A stretch of DNA of 64,000 nucleotides, taken from assembly GCA_014607495.2 (NCBI GenBank), contig CP053153.1:10602001-10666000 (forward strand). Direction: 5' to 3'. The position numbers and the translations under genes are program-made. Shown here piece by piece: positions 23,102 through 36,416 of the stretch. How positions within the stretch are numbered: the first letter of the stretch is position 1; each line of letters begins with the position of its first letter. Source of the DNA: Carposina sasakii (taxonomy: Eukaryota > Arthropoda > Insecta > Lepidoptera > Carposinidae). The notes beneath the pieces were generated by a model. That model ran no database searches. It was not told the DNA's origin and was given only the letters and a program-made list of their open reading frames with translations.

Positions 23102-24958
23102 TAACTAATAACAGGAGGACTGCGATGGTCAAAATGCGATAGCTAGTCTAACTACACAGATAAACACACGAGCCCAGTTTTTTAGCAATGTACAAAGCAG
23201 GGTTGCAGTAATAAATTCCTATAAGGAAAAATAAATGTCACGTAGATTTTTTTAAAGCAAGAGACAGGAATTCATGAGCAGCTGGTACCTAAACTAGGAA
23301 AACCCTGTATGTCATGAACCAGAAACCTTTTCTATTATTTACCTAATTCCGAGTACCTACTCAGCCGAGTGGTGTGTTTATATATCAGATAATGCAAAGC
23401 TAGCTTATTTAAAAAGTAGTAAGTAAATATTGAAATATTCAACCACCCTTATTATTTATATTTTATTACAGGGTCACTTTATTTGTAATTAGGATATTTT
23501 ACGTTAATGTTATATCCATTTGATCGCCTAACATATCTCAGCCAGCAATAAGACGAGAGCCTAGAACAAGTAATTGGAGGCGCAGGTCTGTGAGCATGCA
23601 AATCAATGAAAGTGAATAATTTTATTACATTTGTGTAAACGCCATTGACCGAACATAGTAATATAGGTAATAAATAGTATAAATAAATAATAGACTATAA
23701 TATTTTTAATGTAAAAGAGACGTAAAGAGAAATTGTATCTATTCCTATTTAATAATTCTACATCCTAGGCACCCTCCCGGTAGACGGAAGCTTTGTAAAT
23801 AGGTACGTTAAATTTTATTAACCTATTTACATAGTAGTTACGTACGTTTTGATAAATATTCATTCTTTATAAGAAATAAATGTCTTTAAAAAAAGATCGA
23901 GACAGTTTTTTCAGAATTAATTGAATGATGCTAACTTCTAAACTAAACTTCTGGAAATAGGACTGCCCGATTTTTTTAAAAATATATAAAGTGATTTATT
24001 CCTTACAAATAATAAATTCAGATTAAACTATATAGCTAAACTAATTCGACTTAAAGATTTATTAATATATGGGCATTTAAAATATTTTTAAAAGATAGCT
24101 TGACTTGATAGTAATTTTAAAAACAACGGTTTCATTGACTCCGTAATGCTGTAAATCCATTACCAGACAACAATGAAGATTGTTTAAAAAGAAAGACGGA
24201 AATGTATTATCTAATTAGGAAAAATAATCCCGGAACATACATTTTATCCATTACCGTAAGCACCATATGATATATCACAGGCACATGCACCTGTATAACA
24301 ACAGAAGTGCAACGAACTCCTACAATGAAAAAAACACTCATCGCGTACATCGATCATTGTCTTAGAAACACTTTCCTCGTGTTCATTTTCCGACAGAGAC
24401 ACACAATCTATGTGACAATTATTTAGAACTGAACCCTAAATCTCAAGTGAATTCATGCGTTACTTATACTTTAAGTACTATCTACCACGCATTAATTTGA
24501 CATTTATTAGCCTGGGGTACCATTTCATGCTTGAGATGCTGGTATAACTAGATGAGATGACTAAAATGTAAAAAATACGGAGTTTTTTTTTATAATTTCG
24601 GTGCACTTACTCTCTTTTTACCAGACTTCATCGCGTTGCTAATTGTTAAAAACTAAAGAATGTAGGTACGCACGCCTGAAACTAAAGGGTGTTAACTCAA
24701 AAAACCTTTCTTACCGAAAATACCAAAAACTGATCACCTTGTTGTACCTAAGACTGTAAGAGTAGAGTATTATTAAATAATTTTATGTGGACTTTTTTAC
24801 AGGAGTTTAGGTACTTTTAATTAGCCGTTTTATTGACTAGTAAGTAAGAAATTAAATAGTATTCGTAAAAATATACTGAGTTATTTAACTCCTCTAGATC
24901 TCGGTTAACGACGTATTATGAAAATATCAAAACTTGATCATTTTTTTAATAAATAATT

Positions 24959-24964
24959 TTTATT
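24959..24964 (-). terminator. Poly(A) signal of gene D
   Basis: AATAAA on the minus strand about 250 nt past the stop codon of gene D. Confidence 0.45.
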
Positions 24965-25211
24965 GTATTTTTCTTGTACCATAAAACGATACACTTGTTT
25001 AACAAAACTTAATCTAACTGGAAAAAAAAACAGTGTTGTACAGTTATCTAAGAAAATAAGAGTAAAAATGAAGGAAACAATTAAATATCACAGTTCGATA
25101 CAGAAAGATACAGATTTCGTTTTTCGTGATCTTTGGCAGCATGAAAATCATGACAGTACTGCCATCTAGTGGTTGAGGGGGGAACTAAGTCGTGTTTTGT
25201 GTCAGCGCCAT

Positions 25212-28200
25212 CTAGTGGTATCCGTAGTAACCGCCGTCGTAGTGGTTATTGTAGACTTGTGGATGGTGCGCGTGACCTATTCTCTTGACTACTGCGTTGA
25301 AGCCGTGGTGCTTGTCGGCGGTGTACTCGACTATGCGAGTTGTACCGTCGGGTTCCGCGAGTGAGTACGCACCTGAAATACATGAGCTTAGTTCTAGAAA
25401 AGGTTCAAGATTGCTTCGTAGTTAGTAGCTACGAAAACTCTACTTATTCAACTCTACTATAGTCATCATACTTTACTATAGCAGATTTAATGGTGTTAAA
25501 TTTTAAAAGGGCTCTTTTGTAAAGCTTACAAAATGTTACATAAAGCAAATAGCCCCGGTGTAAATTTTTAATTATTTTTATTTCTCACCTTTAACAACGT
25601 CTCCATCCCGAGTCTCCCATTGCGTCTTGTGGTCACCAGTGTGAGGGTCCTTCACTGAGTAATCAAAAGCATACTTGGGATACGCCTGAAAATAAAATAA
25701 AATATTTTTTTAGCAATTTAACAAATAAAGAATTTCTTGACATTATGCTGAAAGTTTATTTAATGGTTTTATTTAGAGTGTATTATTCATAGTATGCCCA
25801 AACCATTTATTGTTAAATATTCTAATAATAGCCATGAAAGGATAAAAATATTATTTCTTTGTGGATTTAAAATAATGTCAACTTATAAAATAATGAACTT
25901 TGAATCCGTAGTGTAAAAGACATCAACGTGCGCTAATGCGAAGAAGAATAAGATATAAGTAACTAATGAATGTTTGGAACTAGCATTCCAAAACACTGTT
26001 TTAATAAGATACATACGAGTAAGTACAAATGAGTATCAAGATTGTTTGTTGATATGCATGTGGACATCCATTTATTTTTAAATGCAGGAAGGAAGCAATT
26101 TAGAACGTATACGAAATGTGTAGATTGCCAATATTTTTTTATTGTCTTCTATGAAGCAATAGTAATTTGTCATTGCTAATATCCGAAGTATCGAGATCGA
26201 CCGTCATCATACATCATGGTTTACTGTCATAAATGGTCACAAATACCGCTTTAAATTATATGAATGTTAACAGTACTCTTGAGAAGCTAGAGTTTATTTT
26301 TGCTTGCATAGTGTATTACACCATAGGCTCTATAACCAAATAGTTACGGTTGTTAAACTCGGTGACACAGTAGGTACAGGCTATTGCTATTATTTTGATA
26401 TTACATTGTCTTATTGATCGTTGCTACTAATGATCGGACCAACAACAATATTTAGTTATATAAGAAAATATTAATGATAATTTAAAAAATGTTTCGTAAC
26501 TTTTAAAAATGATATTCCATGGGTACATTTTTACGACCGCATTAACTCTGAATGATTTTTTTCTTCTGGGAAAGATTGTCATGGTTTAAATGATTTGCTC
26601 TTTTAACATGTGCTCCCTAAATGGGTTAGCCGGAACTGCAGGCCACAAAGGGGGTCCTTACATACAGCCACTATTAGCATAACGTGGTCAGATGTTAACG
26701 TAAGATGTACCCCCGAGTTCCTTAGACGACTCTTATGCATATGCACGAAAGGAGATGCGTTCTACTAGCAAAGCCCCGCATCAGCACAAGGGGGCAATTC
26801 TCGATAAGTCTCGAGTTAGAATTAGGCATCTTTGAATATTAAAAAAAAATCATTGCCTACGTGTTCTCGTTTAAAAAGGACATTTGTATCTTTAATGGCT
26901 GATATTTAATAGTTATATTTTAATAGCTTACATAATAATCTCCATGGTCATCACCAGCATATCCGGCATATCCCTGGCTCCCCCCGTACCCCGCAGCGAG
27001 GTATCCCCCTCCCAGGCCACCGTATCCCGCGTACCCGATGTACCCCGCGTTGGCTGTTGCGCATGCGGCTACGAATGCTAGGACCTGGAATTGATAGTTT
27101 TTTAATACATATAAGAAAATCATTAATGAAAATTACAAGTTGACGTAAACTAAGGAACTATTTATAGTTGATTTTATTTTCAAAAGCTATAATTGAACTA
27201 ATCTATAGACTTTGACAGACGACAAGTAATGTTGTTTGACATTCTTAAGTTTTACAAGACATTTGGGATATTTTTGTGAATTCGGCTTCGGGAAACTGAC
27301 AGTGAATTTTCAGGCATTTTAACTTATTTTTCACATTAAACTGATTATTGCTCTTATTACTGGTGAGTACTCTATTTATTATCCACAAACAAATATTAAA
27401 AATAACATCACGGTTAATAAAATCTGTTTTGTATTCTAGCATTAATGAAATTATACAACTTTCGGTTAGTAAATGTTTCATTCAAGTTACAAATATCGCA
27501 GTTTAACGTGAAAAAGTTAGTTCATTTTCATATTCTTATGAAATGTGGAATACCAGAATATTTTATATGCCTATCTTAAAGTAAGTATATTGAGATGAGG
27601 AAATAAGTGTTACCCCCGTATCTTTAAAGAAATAATTAATTAATCAACTTATTATTGTTAAGTAAATTCAATTTTTTTGACACATTTCATCTAAGTTTGA
27701 TACTAAAATTAATCTGTAAAGTACTTAATTTGTTTTTTATAGCTGTTAACTTTTGACAGTTCTATTCTAGAGAAGATTTTTAATTATAGCATAAAAATCA
27801 TAACTTAAACAATTGACTAAAATTAATTACTCGGTCTTCTCTTTACAGGGTGTAACAGAAAGAGTATGTTAAGCGAAAAGCTATGTAAATAGCCCACTAT
27901 AGAGAACCTATTTCCAAAATTTCAGACTCAAATTCACATTTATATTTTTCCAGATAGTATGAAGAATTCCGAAACAACTCAGGAATGTCCATACAATCTT
28001 GAAAAATAAAAATATGATTTCGAGTCTCAAATTTTGGAAATAGGATCTCTATAGTGGGCTATTTACATAGCTTTTCGCTTAACATACCCTTTCTGTTACA
28101 CCCTGTATACGGATAATATCAAATTTGGGTAAACAATGCATGTACTATTTCTTACAGACTTACAACAAATTTAAACGAAGTATTTGCAGCTGATATAACT

Positions 28201-29533
28201 TTGTATGATATAAAAGGTCATACCTTGTTAATTAAACCAATATAATACATAATACAACAATGCGTTACACATCAAAGTACATACATATTCGATATAGAAC
28301 AATGGCATAGGCAAAAACAATTGTCGGAAGCTAGCCTAATAATCGGAAGCGAATGTCTAACACATCTTAACATCGATAACGGTATTTCCTACAATATTAG
28401 GTACATACGTAAGTAAATATTATGTGCGTAAGTGAATATTACGTACAATAGATTGTAGTTACAATTGTGCGGGGTGAAGTAAGGCGGAACTGGGCATTTT
28501 GTAGCGCTTTGCCGTCTGTTATTGCAATGAGTGAATTGTGTACCTACCAATAGGTACAAATCTACATACAAAAAATTAATTAAAGAATAAAATTAATATT
28601 CACATACTTTACAAAACATTAACTTAGTCTTATATAGATAATTTTAGAAACATCCAGCACTCGGAAACAAACATCGATATTCATCTTAACAATGTTTGCA
28701 CCTACCGGGATTCGAACCCAGGACCTATGGCGCGGAAGACAAACCAACCAACTACGCCTATCGGTCGGCACAATGTCTCAATATAAAAACTGGGGCCATA
28801 ACTGCAAGATCGCGAAGGAGATCTTGCAGCCACGTTTAGTATAGCGTGAAAAGCTCCGTGCCTGAGACATCGCTCCTGAGTTGCTTAGTTGCCTCTACGA
28901 TATGCGTGGCAGGAGATGCAGTTAATATTTTGTACCTTCGATAAAAAGCAATAAGTTTTTTAAAAATATTTATGAGGGTTATTGATTTAGACAGTGTGCA
29001 GACGGGTTTAGTAATGAAAATTTCAAAGTCATATAAATGTATAAGTTTAAAGGCATCAAATGCTCTTTTTTATTGAATTACAGGAAAATAATAGTCTTTA
29101 AAGCTTCTTTTAGTACTTACATTCATACAAAATTATTAATAAATGTGAAATAGAAATAAAATAGCTTTACTTCGGGGTGTAGAGTAAGATTTTGTATACT
29201 AGTTTGAGTTAGAGGATTATTCGCGAACTTAGCTGACAGTTTATTAGTACATCTATTAGATAGGTAGTCATTAATATTGGTTATTAAATTACAATAACGA
29301 TCATTGATTCATATACCACTAAAGTTATTGCAGGGACCAAATTCATAAATAGGTCAACGACGCATAACGTCGTATGTCCTGATAAAAATACTCATAGTAT
29401 TGATGTTAATTTTATGTTTAGGAATATCCTGAAATCCTAAAAACTTCTTAAACATATTTCGCGATCCAATGACGAGATCTCCATAGCCCAAAATCACACA
29501 ACACACACTCACACTTACTTGGAAGGCACGCAT
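25212..29533 (-). CDS. RR-2 cuticular protein, Gly/Tyr-rich (gene D)
   Basis: Four exons, minus strand: 29533-29519, 27084-26932, 25685-25589, 25372-25212; phases agree (0, 0, 1), giving 141 aa. Residues 1-18 ([18 protein letters not shown]) are a signal peptide, split by a 2.4-kb intron after the fifth codon. Residues 19-50 are Gly/Tyr-rich (GYGG and YAGY motifs), a composition common in stiff, resilin-like or sclerotised cuticle. Residues 57-119 are a typical RR-2 domain: [56 protein letters not shown]. The tail is His/Tyr/Gly-rich (DGGYYGYH). As in gene C, the RR domain is interrupted within VK-G by a phase-1 intron, and the preceding exon is 97 nt in both. Secreted, chitin-binding. Confidence 0.95.
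26595..26822. repeat. SINE-like repeat fragment plus a MITE terminal repeat
   Basis: 26595-26789 holds words of the dispersed SINE-like family (GGTTAGCCGGAACTGCAGG, CTAGCAAAGCCCCGCATCAG) in a scrambled or decayed form. 26790-26822 is one end of the GGGGGCAATTCTCG...TCTCGAG MITE family. Lies in intron 2 of gene D. Confidence 0.5.
27845..28106. mobile_element. Palindromic MITE, ACAGGGTGTAAC family
   Basis: A 262-bp element with ends ACAGGGTGTAACAGAAAG and its inverse; the two halves pair over most of their length (TATGTTAAGCGAAAAGCTAT at one end, the inverse at the other). A TATA-type target site is likely but not certain. Other copies: 47001-47235, 36720-36972 and partial ones at 34726-34880 and 42585-42672. 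Lies in gene D intron 1, so the pre-mRNA would contain a long hairpin. Confidence 0.8.
28600..28770 (-). mobile_element. tRNA-derived SINE
   Basis: Minus strand: head with A box (TAGGCGTAGTTGG) and B box (GGTTCGAATCC), followed by GTAGGTGCAAACATTG and a body ending GACTAAGTTAATG. The same head and body occur at 54655-54898. Lies in gene D intron 1. Confidence 0.75.
28788..28925. repeat. SINE-like dispersed repeat fragment
   Basis: Shares ACTGCAAGATCGCGAAGGAG and TTGCAGCCACGTTTAG with 60605-60680 and 34180-34330. Directly adjoins the tRNA-type SINE. Confidence 0.5.
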
Positions 29534-29599
29534 TTTGTGAACTAATTATTTATATTCAGGGTCACTTTCGTCCTTTTCAGCGATGCCGACAGGAGTTGA

Positions 29600-29640
29600 A
29601 CTGACACTGTTGCAGTTGAGTGTTGCTAGCTGTATTTATA
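29600..29640 (-). promoter_or_regulatory. Core promoter of gene D (TATA plus TCAGT initiator)
   Basis: Minus strand TATAAATAC at 29640-29632 and the arthropod initiator TCAGT at 29604-29600, about 36 nt apart by their 5' ends. The start codon is about 67 nt further on, giving a normal short 5' UTR. Confidence 0.65.
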
Positions 29641-30033
29641 ACAGATGGCCTGGTTGCACCACTGTTTGCGGAGCTCGTTCGAGCTCTGCTATACTAGGTG
29701 CAAGGGAAGGATGAAGGTTCAATTTGCTACGAAATTATGGTGGAAGCTAATGGTTTTGGGGTAGCATTTTTGTGCCGGAAGAAATGTAGAACTGTTTGTA
29801 GGAATATAGCATACAATGGTTATATATTATCCAAATAATACGAAATATTATGCGTCTATACCGGCTTATCTAAAATCATGTAAAAATTTATGTATTTGTT
29901 TTTTTTTTGACAATTCGGTTAAACATAATAAAACTGTTAACTTTTCTTAACTTAACTTGCGCATTCTGGAAAAGAGCCGATCTTGCAATCAATTATTTTA
30001 GTTAGAATATCATAAATAGCATGCTACGTTTAA

Positions 30034-30274
30034 CTATAGAGGAATAAGATGTAAACATAGAGTGCTAATGTCACAATTCCAGTCCTTGACACTTAGATTG
30101 CATTACTATACGTTACAATACATTAGTAATGTAGTACATTACTAATTACTATACATTACACTAATAGAATCTAAGTGTCAAGGACTGGAATTGTGAGGCA
30201 CGAAAAGTCTAATGGTGCATCGAAACTGTTAGTATGACATTAGCACTCTATGTCTACATCTCATTCCTCTATGG
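30034..30274. mobile_element. Hairpin MITE with TTTAA-type target duplication
   Basis: A 241-bp element whose ends pair: CTATAGAGGAATAAGATGTA at the left and the inverse of CTACATCTCATTCCTCTATG at the right. Inner inverted arms also match (CACAATTCCAGTCCTTGACA and its inverse). Both flanks read GTTTAAC, a target duplication. TTAA-centred targets point to a piggyBac-like source, but the TIR start does not clearly show it. No coding capacity. Confidence 0.75.
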
Positions 30275-32289
30275 TTTAACTCATCCCAACGAATGATAAA
30301 GTAAATTACGTACCTATACTATTATTATTTTCATTTTAAGAAAAAGCTTAGTAACTTCGTCCCTGGATACCACTTTTTTATAATAAATATCTTTATTATT
30401 TTACAATTTCATGACAAATACGGTTTAAAATAATATTATTGCAACAAAAATACTTAATTTTGGTATAATAACCCTATTATAGTTAATTTTAAAGCACATG
30501 AAATTGGTAAACCTTAACGAGCAACAACTTTTATAGTTATGTTGACACTTTTGTACATTGAATTAAAAAAAATATTATAAATGAATACTTATAGATGAAT
30601 GGTTTGTAATCATTGATAGAAAATTTTGATTTTACTTTGGAAGTACTTATTACTTTATAGGGTAAATTGTTTGTCACATTTCAGCATACATGTTATTTAT
30701 TTATTCGATTATTTTATGTATTTTTTACTGTACTTGTTGTTTTCTGTCCAAAAAGTAAACATTGATATCACAGCCAGCCTAAAATGCAGAAGTAGTAGGT
30801 GCCAATTTGAATGGATCTTCAGAGTTTTATATATGCCTAAATGTTACTTACTCGTACATCCTGTATTAATAAAATATAATTGAATTCCATTTATAAATCT
30901 TTTGTTTTGCAATACTTCTTGATATGTACTTAAAAACTAACTATCTTTATTTAAAAAAAATTGGTATCGTAAAGTATTATTACCTACCTATTCTGAGCTC
31001 TTGTGGTCAACAATGATCTCAATAGAAACCATAAAATTGAATTAGCAACATTTGATTGAACGGTTCTTGTTAAAAGGTAGTTGCTATTTCAAAGTTAATT
31101 CATTTAAGTAAGATATACTAGTAATTCTTAAATTGTATTGCAGGGTCGAATAAAGTAGGGAAGACCTGGAGTGATTTAAATTATGATGCTAAAGACTGAG
31201 TGGGAAGGCGGAGAACTGTGAAGGCCCTCTGTCCCAATTTGGGAACATATGAACCTAAGTAAGATCGTATTAAAAAAATAGTTTAAGTCTTGTCATAGGT
31301 ATTAAACACACTTTAACAAGATACTGAACTAAAGTTTGGGTGTTGAGCTTTTTTCTGATATTCTTAGATAATATTTTCAGAACTTTGAGAAAACATCTCT
31401 GACTATTTTCGGTCCACTTCGACTCTCGTAACTACTCGAAGCTAGTGCACGAAGTCTTGGAGTCTTGAAGGGTTTGTAGGTAGGTTAGAAGTTGGTGGAT
31501 CTAGCCCTCTTGGTGAAGACCTATAACAGTCGATGCCGGCATCAAGAAAGGTATTATTATATTTCAGAAGATATAGTAAATATACGTCGTATGTCTACCA
31601 CAGGATGTATTGTTAGAGTAGTACGATTAGCGAAAACAATAACAATTTAATTTTATGTGATGTTATAGCTGTACTTAGGTAAGTAGTTCAAATGATAACT
31701 TTCTTGAAAATTAGTACTTTATGACTGGCTAAATATAGATCATTAAATTTTAAAATTATTTCATGTATTAAAATAGCTATGTACATCTTCGTATAACTTA
31801 GGAATTTGACGAAAAAAAACTTATGTGATGACTTAAATAGGTTTTTATTACAATACAGCAATCTTCTTGAAATTTATGCATAGTTAGTTGGGAGTACTGA
31901 GTAGCACATAGGCTACATTCTGTAGTCAACAGCTAATCCTTAATACATAGAAAACCACTTACATATTACACTCATGTTACATTCTTCATTCCATATGTTA
32001 CGCTTATTACAACTGCGCACTATTTCATGAAAACACGTGAGGATCGGAACTGTAATTTACGATTACATATTACTTAATGGACTGTATGCATTACACTTGG
32101 CTTCATTAGGGCAGGAAGTAAAATGGTTACTTACTTTTTTAGGTACCTTTGCACGTATGTAAGTATGCAAGTATGTACTTACAAGTGATTCGGCGGCGCA
32201 GTATCCAAAATGTACAAAGTATAAACTAGTAAGTGAAAGAAGTGTCCGGCTATGTGTCGAAATTAGATCTAGAATTTATTTTCAAAATT

Positions 32290-32408
32290 GATATTTACAC
32301 ATTTCACAACTTATTAACTTAGTCCCACATTAAGATCCGTAAGGTCTTGTGTCGTGGATACTAAGCAACAGTATGGCAGGCGGGGTCACAATCACAACCG
32401 CCAATCGA
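32290..32408 (-). mobile_element. Damaged tRNA-derived SINE
   Basis: Matches the SINE at 54655-54898 at both ends (CGATTGGCGGTT head side; CACAAGACCTTACGGATCTT and GGGACTAAGTTAAT tail side) but has lost the B box and middle. Confidence 0.6.
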
Positions 32409-33117
32409 CCGCTAAATATGTGTGAATATATGCAAATATATTTTTTATAACTAGACTAATTTCCATTAATATTAACCTTTTTAGTACATACAATATATAA
32501 TTATTTTATTTAAGAAATCCTCAATTTTTACTTACAGATACTTTTAGAAACATAGATAGACAGGAAATTAATTAGCTTTTATTTTTATAATTTGCATTTT
32601 AATTATTAAAAAACGTTATAAAATATTAGTAGGTAATTAAATAACATAAAAATTAATTCCATAACCCTATTAACCTAAGACACTAAATCCTATCAATTAT
32701 CCAATCAGAATTGCCAGTACCGCTCTCTATTAATTACCGATCGGATCCATAAAAATCGGTAGCTTGAAGAATTGGTACAAGGCAATGTTGCCACAACTCC
32801 AAAAGACCCTTTATTAAAGGAGTCGATGACAAGAACAAAGAGTTGCCATAATTACACTAATCTAGGAGGCTTTTTGAAATCAGTGCCGGTTACATTAGAA
32901 TTGATAATAGATTTCCGATTTAAAATTGTTTGGCTTATAAGAAAAGGTGGTGAAAATATAACAGTTATAATTCGTATAATATTGTGATAATAATAAATAA
33001 TATTTTTATAATATTCTCAGCAACGCGTTAAAGTCTTTTGTACCTTAATACATTTTCAATCAACATTGTCGAGAAATTATCATCTTCCATACTTATTTCA
33101 TTTCCCGTGATGACGAA

Positions 33118-33183
33118 CTTTGTGGCGTGCTCTGGGAGAGGCCTATGTCCAGCAGTGGACTGCAATAGGCTGACGACGATAGA
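33118..33183 (+). mobile_element. RTE LINE/SINE 3' tail
   Basis: Plus strand reads [16 protein letters not shown] and a stop, followed by GACGACGAT as a decayed TGATGA tail. Same tail as 10610-10700 but in the opposite orientation. Confidence 0.65.
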
Positions 33184-34177
33184 CTCTTCATCAGCTCGTT
33201 CAATATGGTGAAGGAAGTTCACCATAAACACAGTTATACATTAAAATGATCCATGATTGTTGCAAACGTAATAAGACGTTTAAATTAGTCACAGCAGTCG
33301 TAAGCTTACTAGACCATAACGTTTACGGCTTCACTAACACGTACTCGATCAGTTTTTACAATAAATAAACCGCAGGGACAAATATAAGTGTTGCGTGAAA
33401 AAAACAACCATACTTGATTACCCACAGAAACGACATAGCATTGCCAATCTCGAGATGGGATAAAAAAATCATCCACATAGCACGTGCCAGCTACCGTAGG
33501 CCTGGTCAAGGAATTGGTAACTGATCACGTTCTTGACCGACTGGGCAAGAGATAAACTCTATTGAAATCATGATCTGACTCGAGACTTCCAGATCGAAAT
33601 TAATGGGTTAACTGAAACGTGCACGTTTTGGAATAAAATTCACCTAACGTTTTTGAATGTAACCCATAAAAGCATTCAAATATATAGCTTTTGTGGTAAC
33701 GTTTAACTAAAGCTAACTTATGTTAAGGTGCCATGACCGACACGTTTTGCATCAACAAAAAAACACTCATTGATAGTATTTTGATAGATTGAGTAATGCT
33801 CAGTTATTGATATGTACAGTCGGCCACTCGTAAGTTACGCTATTTCATGTTATATTGCCTAAAGCTATTGTATATTTGTAAGTATGATACCTGTACAGTG
33901 GCCAAACTTAACAAGCCCCTTTCAACGCAATACCTAAACGATATTGGTCACTATTATATTTCTGTTGATAGGTTACATTGCCCTTTGTACTTACGGTGGT
34001 TACGTGACAATTTATTTAGTTACTTGTTCATAAGTTCCCTTAAAAATAATTATATACGGAGTCTTTTTGCCATACTTCCTATAAGGCGTCTTTAATCTAG
34101 TCTCGCTTTCTATTAGGCAAATCTTCAGCTACAAATATTTTAAGATAAGTACATATTCACATTGTGTTCCTAAAATG

Positions 34178-34350
34178 TGTTAGGCAGAGCTACAGGATCA
34201 CGTAGGAGATCTCTACAGGATGTTAAGGATTTGATGCCTGGGCTGATGCGGGGCTTTACTAGAATATATCAGCTGCATCTCCTTCCGTGTTTGTCATAAG
34301 AGTTGACTAAAAGCTCAGGGGCGTTCTCTCAGGCAATAAGCAACCTGTCA
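34178..34350. repeat. SINE-like dispersed repeat
   Basis: One of the better copies of this family: GCTGATGCGGGGCTTTACTA, CAGCTGCATCTCCTTCCGTG and GGGGCGTTCTCTCAGGCAA. Compare 57160-57290 and 62462-62905. Confidence 0.6.
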
Positions 34351-34725
34351 CTATTATCTTAACAATGTCGTAAAATAGACAAATGCAAATAATAAAATGC
34401 TGTCGCATTATGTATCGGTAAAACTGTATGTCATACCTAATGTTCCGTCACTTTGCAAGCTCCATAAAACACTTAGTCATCTTCGCAGTGGTATTGCATG
34501 GCTGGTGCTAATATTAGCACGTATGAAAGTAGAGCACTGTAATAGGCGAATTCTCACGTTAGGCGGAGCTCCAAAAGTTTGAGAAACCTTGACCTGTTTA
34601 AGCTAAATAGTTAGTTATCTTTTACCTCCATTCAATTTCATTTAAAAAATTTAAAAAACCGCTATTATTAATTTTCTTCTGATACAAACTGCCCGACACC
34701 TTTAAGAAAAATATTTTAAGTACCT

Positions 34726-34880
34726 ACAGGGCGTAACAAAAGTTTTTAAGCAAAAATTTATGAAAAATAGCCAACCTATCTATAAAGCTTTATGGTCGAA
34801 ATCACATGTTTATTTTTCCAGATTATATGGAAAATTCCTAAACAACTCAGGAATGTTGATATCGATATAGGAAAAATAGA
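34726..34880. mobile_element. Partial MITE, ACAGGGTGTAAC family
   Basis: Left end ACAGGGCGTAACAAAAG and inner words (AAACAACTCAGGAATGT) match 27845-28106. The right half is missing; it breaks off near GGAAAAATAG. Confidence 0.6.
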
Positions 34881-36396
34881 CCCCCAAGAGACGTCGATTC
34901 CAGGGCAGACGGACGTAGCCCGGGTTTCAGATGCTGCATAGGATTGCCTTTGCCCAGCAATGGCACACGAAATGACGACATAAAAAAGTTTTTTCTGTTT
35001 GTTACCAATTTTTGAATAACTGTATTATTATTGCCAAAAACTACCTAGTAGTTCCAACCCTATACTCGTAACTACAGCTTATATAAAGTGCCATCTTGTG
35101 TTAAGTGCTAGAACGAATATGGTCTAAACTATTGTGAACTAGCTTCAAATTATTCGTACTTAGTATGGAACAAATAACGTACAGAAGTAGGCTCTATAGC
35201 GTAACCGTATTGTTGCAGTGTGCTTGCTGGCATTTTTACTGCGTAGTTTCACCAAAACTCGGTAGATGGCACCGGTCATACAGTATTATATTATAGTAAC
35301 CTTAGATGAATTATAAACACGTCACTGATAGTAACTAATTTTAATAAGGTACTAGTCATAATATGTATAGTAACCCTTAAAATTATAAAAATTGTTGTTT
35401 AGAAAAAATTATCTTAGTCGCGAAGTGATATCTATAAGCTGCAAAATACTACAGAATTTTAGAAAGTAACGTATTTTTTTTCTCAATAGGTAAGAACTTA
35501 GTGTCTCTAGTCCCCACCTATTTAAAATTAATTATAATTTAAGATTCCCATATTATCTATTTATTATTTACTACTCGTATATGTATGGCTGTATTCCCCA
35601 ATTGGGCTAGCCAGAACTACAAATTTATTAGATGGAGCTTTATTGTGTTCTTATTATACAAGCAATAATGAAATTCATGGGTACTTATTTACTCATACTC
35701 AGATATATGACTATTTAAGGTGTGAGTAACGGTTAGATTACTCCATTTTCCACATAAACCAAGGCAGACAATGTTGAACTTCACTGTTCATATGAATAAC
35801 TTTACATAAAACTGAGATGATTCAATAAACAGGTCTTGTTGCATGTTCTAGTTAATTCAAGTTTAAATTAAAAACAAGTAAGTAAACAATTTTAGCCTTG
35901 GATCCTAAAGAATTTATAAAGTACAAGATTCAAAACATGGAGATCAAACCGTAGGTCATTATTTGCATTTTACATTTTTTTTAAATAAAACATTGCATTG
36001 ACCTGTGAACATTTATTTTTATAAGGGCCGATCTTCAACATTCAAATAAATCTATCTGAAGGATGAATTTGATGTTGTATTTCATCAGCATAAACTTAAT
36101 CTTACAGATAGGCTACCTGACTTGTTTACTCTTTACAATACAGTCACTTGCTCCTTTAAGTACTAAGGTTACTTAACCTTCTTTATGACTCTGTGTATAC
36201 CAAATTGTACTTATTATTCTAATATTCAGCCAGCTATGCCAAAATCCACGAAGTTCGAATTGCTAACTAGCGGCTGCCTGTGACTTCGCCTGCATGCGTT
36301 TTTTCACGTTCCCGTAATTCACGTTCTGGCTATCTAAAAATAACCTAATAGCGTAAGTCACCCTGTAAAATATAGATGGTACTCGTATAACTATTT

Positions 36397-36416
36397 ACAC
36401 ACACACACACACACAT
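36397..36416. repeat. (CA)n microsatellite
   Basis: About nine to ten uninterrupted AC units, with a second shorter AC-rich copy near 36450. Confidence 0.8.

Larger units (their letters stand above)
21960..24955. other. Spacer between genes C and D
   Basis: About 3 kb of AT-rich DNA. It contains a retroelement 3' fragment at 22515-22640 and a short Helitron at 22932-23101. No exon found. Confidence 0.5.

Noticed and set aside
28690..28770. tRNA gene suggested by GGTTCGAATCC
   Set aside because: The same head and a non-tRNA body recur at 54655-54898, so it is a SINE.
33309..33509. A 66-aa minus-strand frame
   Set aside because: Looks coding in part by composition, but it has no homology I recognise, no flanking exon in phase and no repeat or domain signature.
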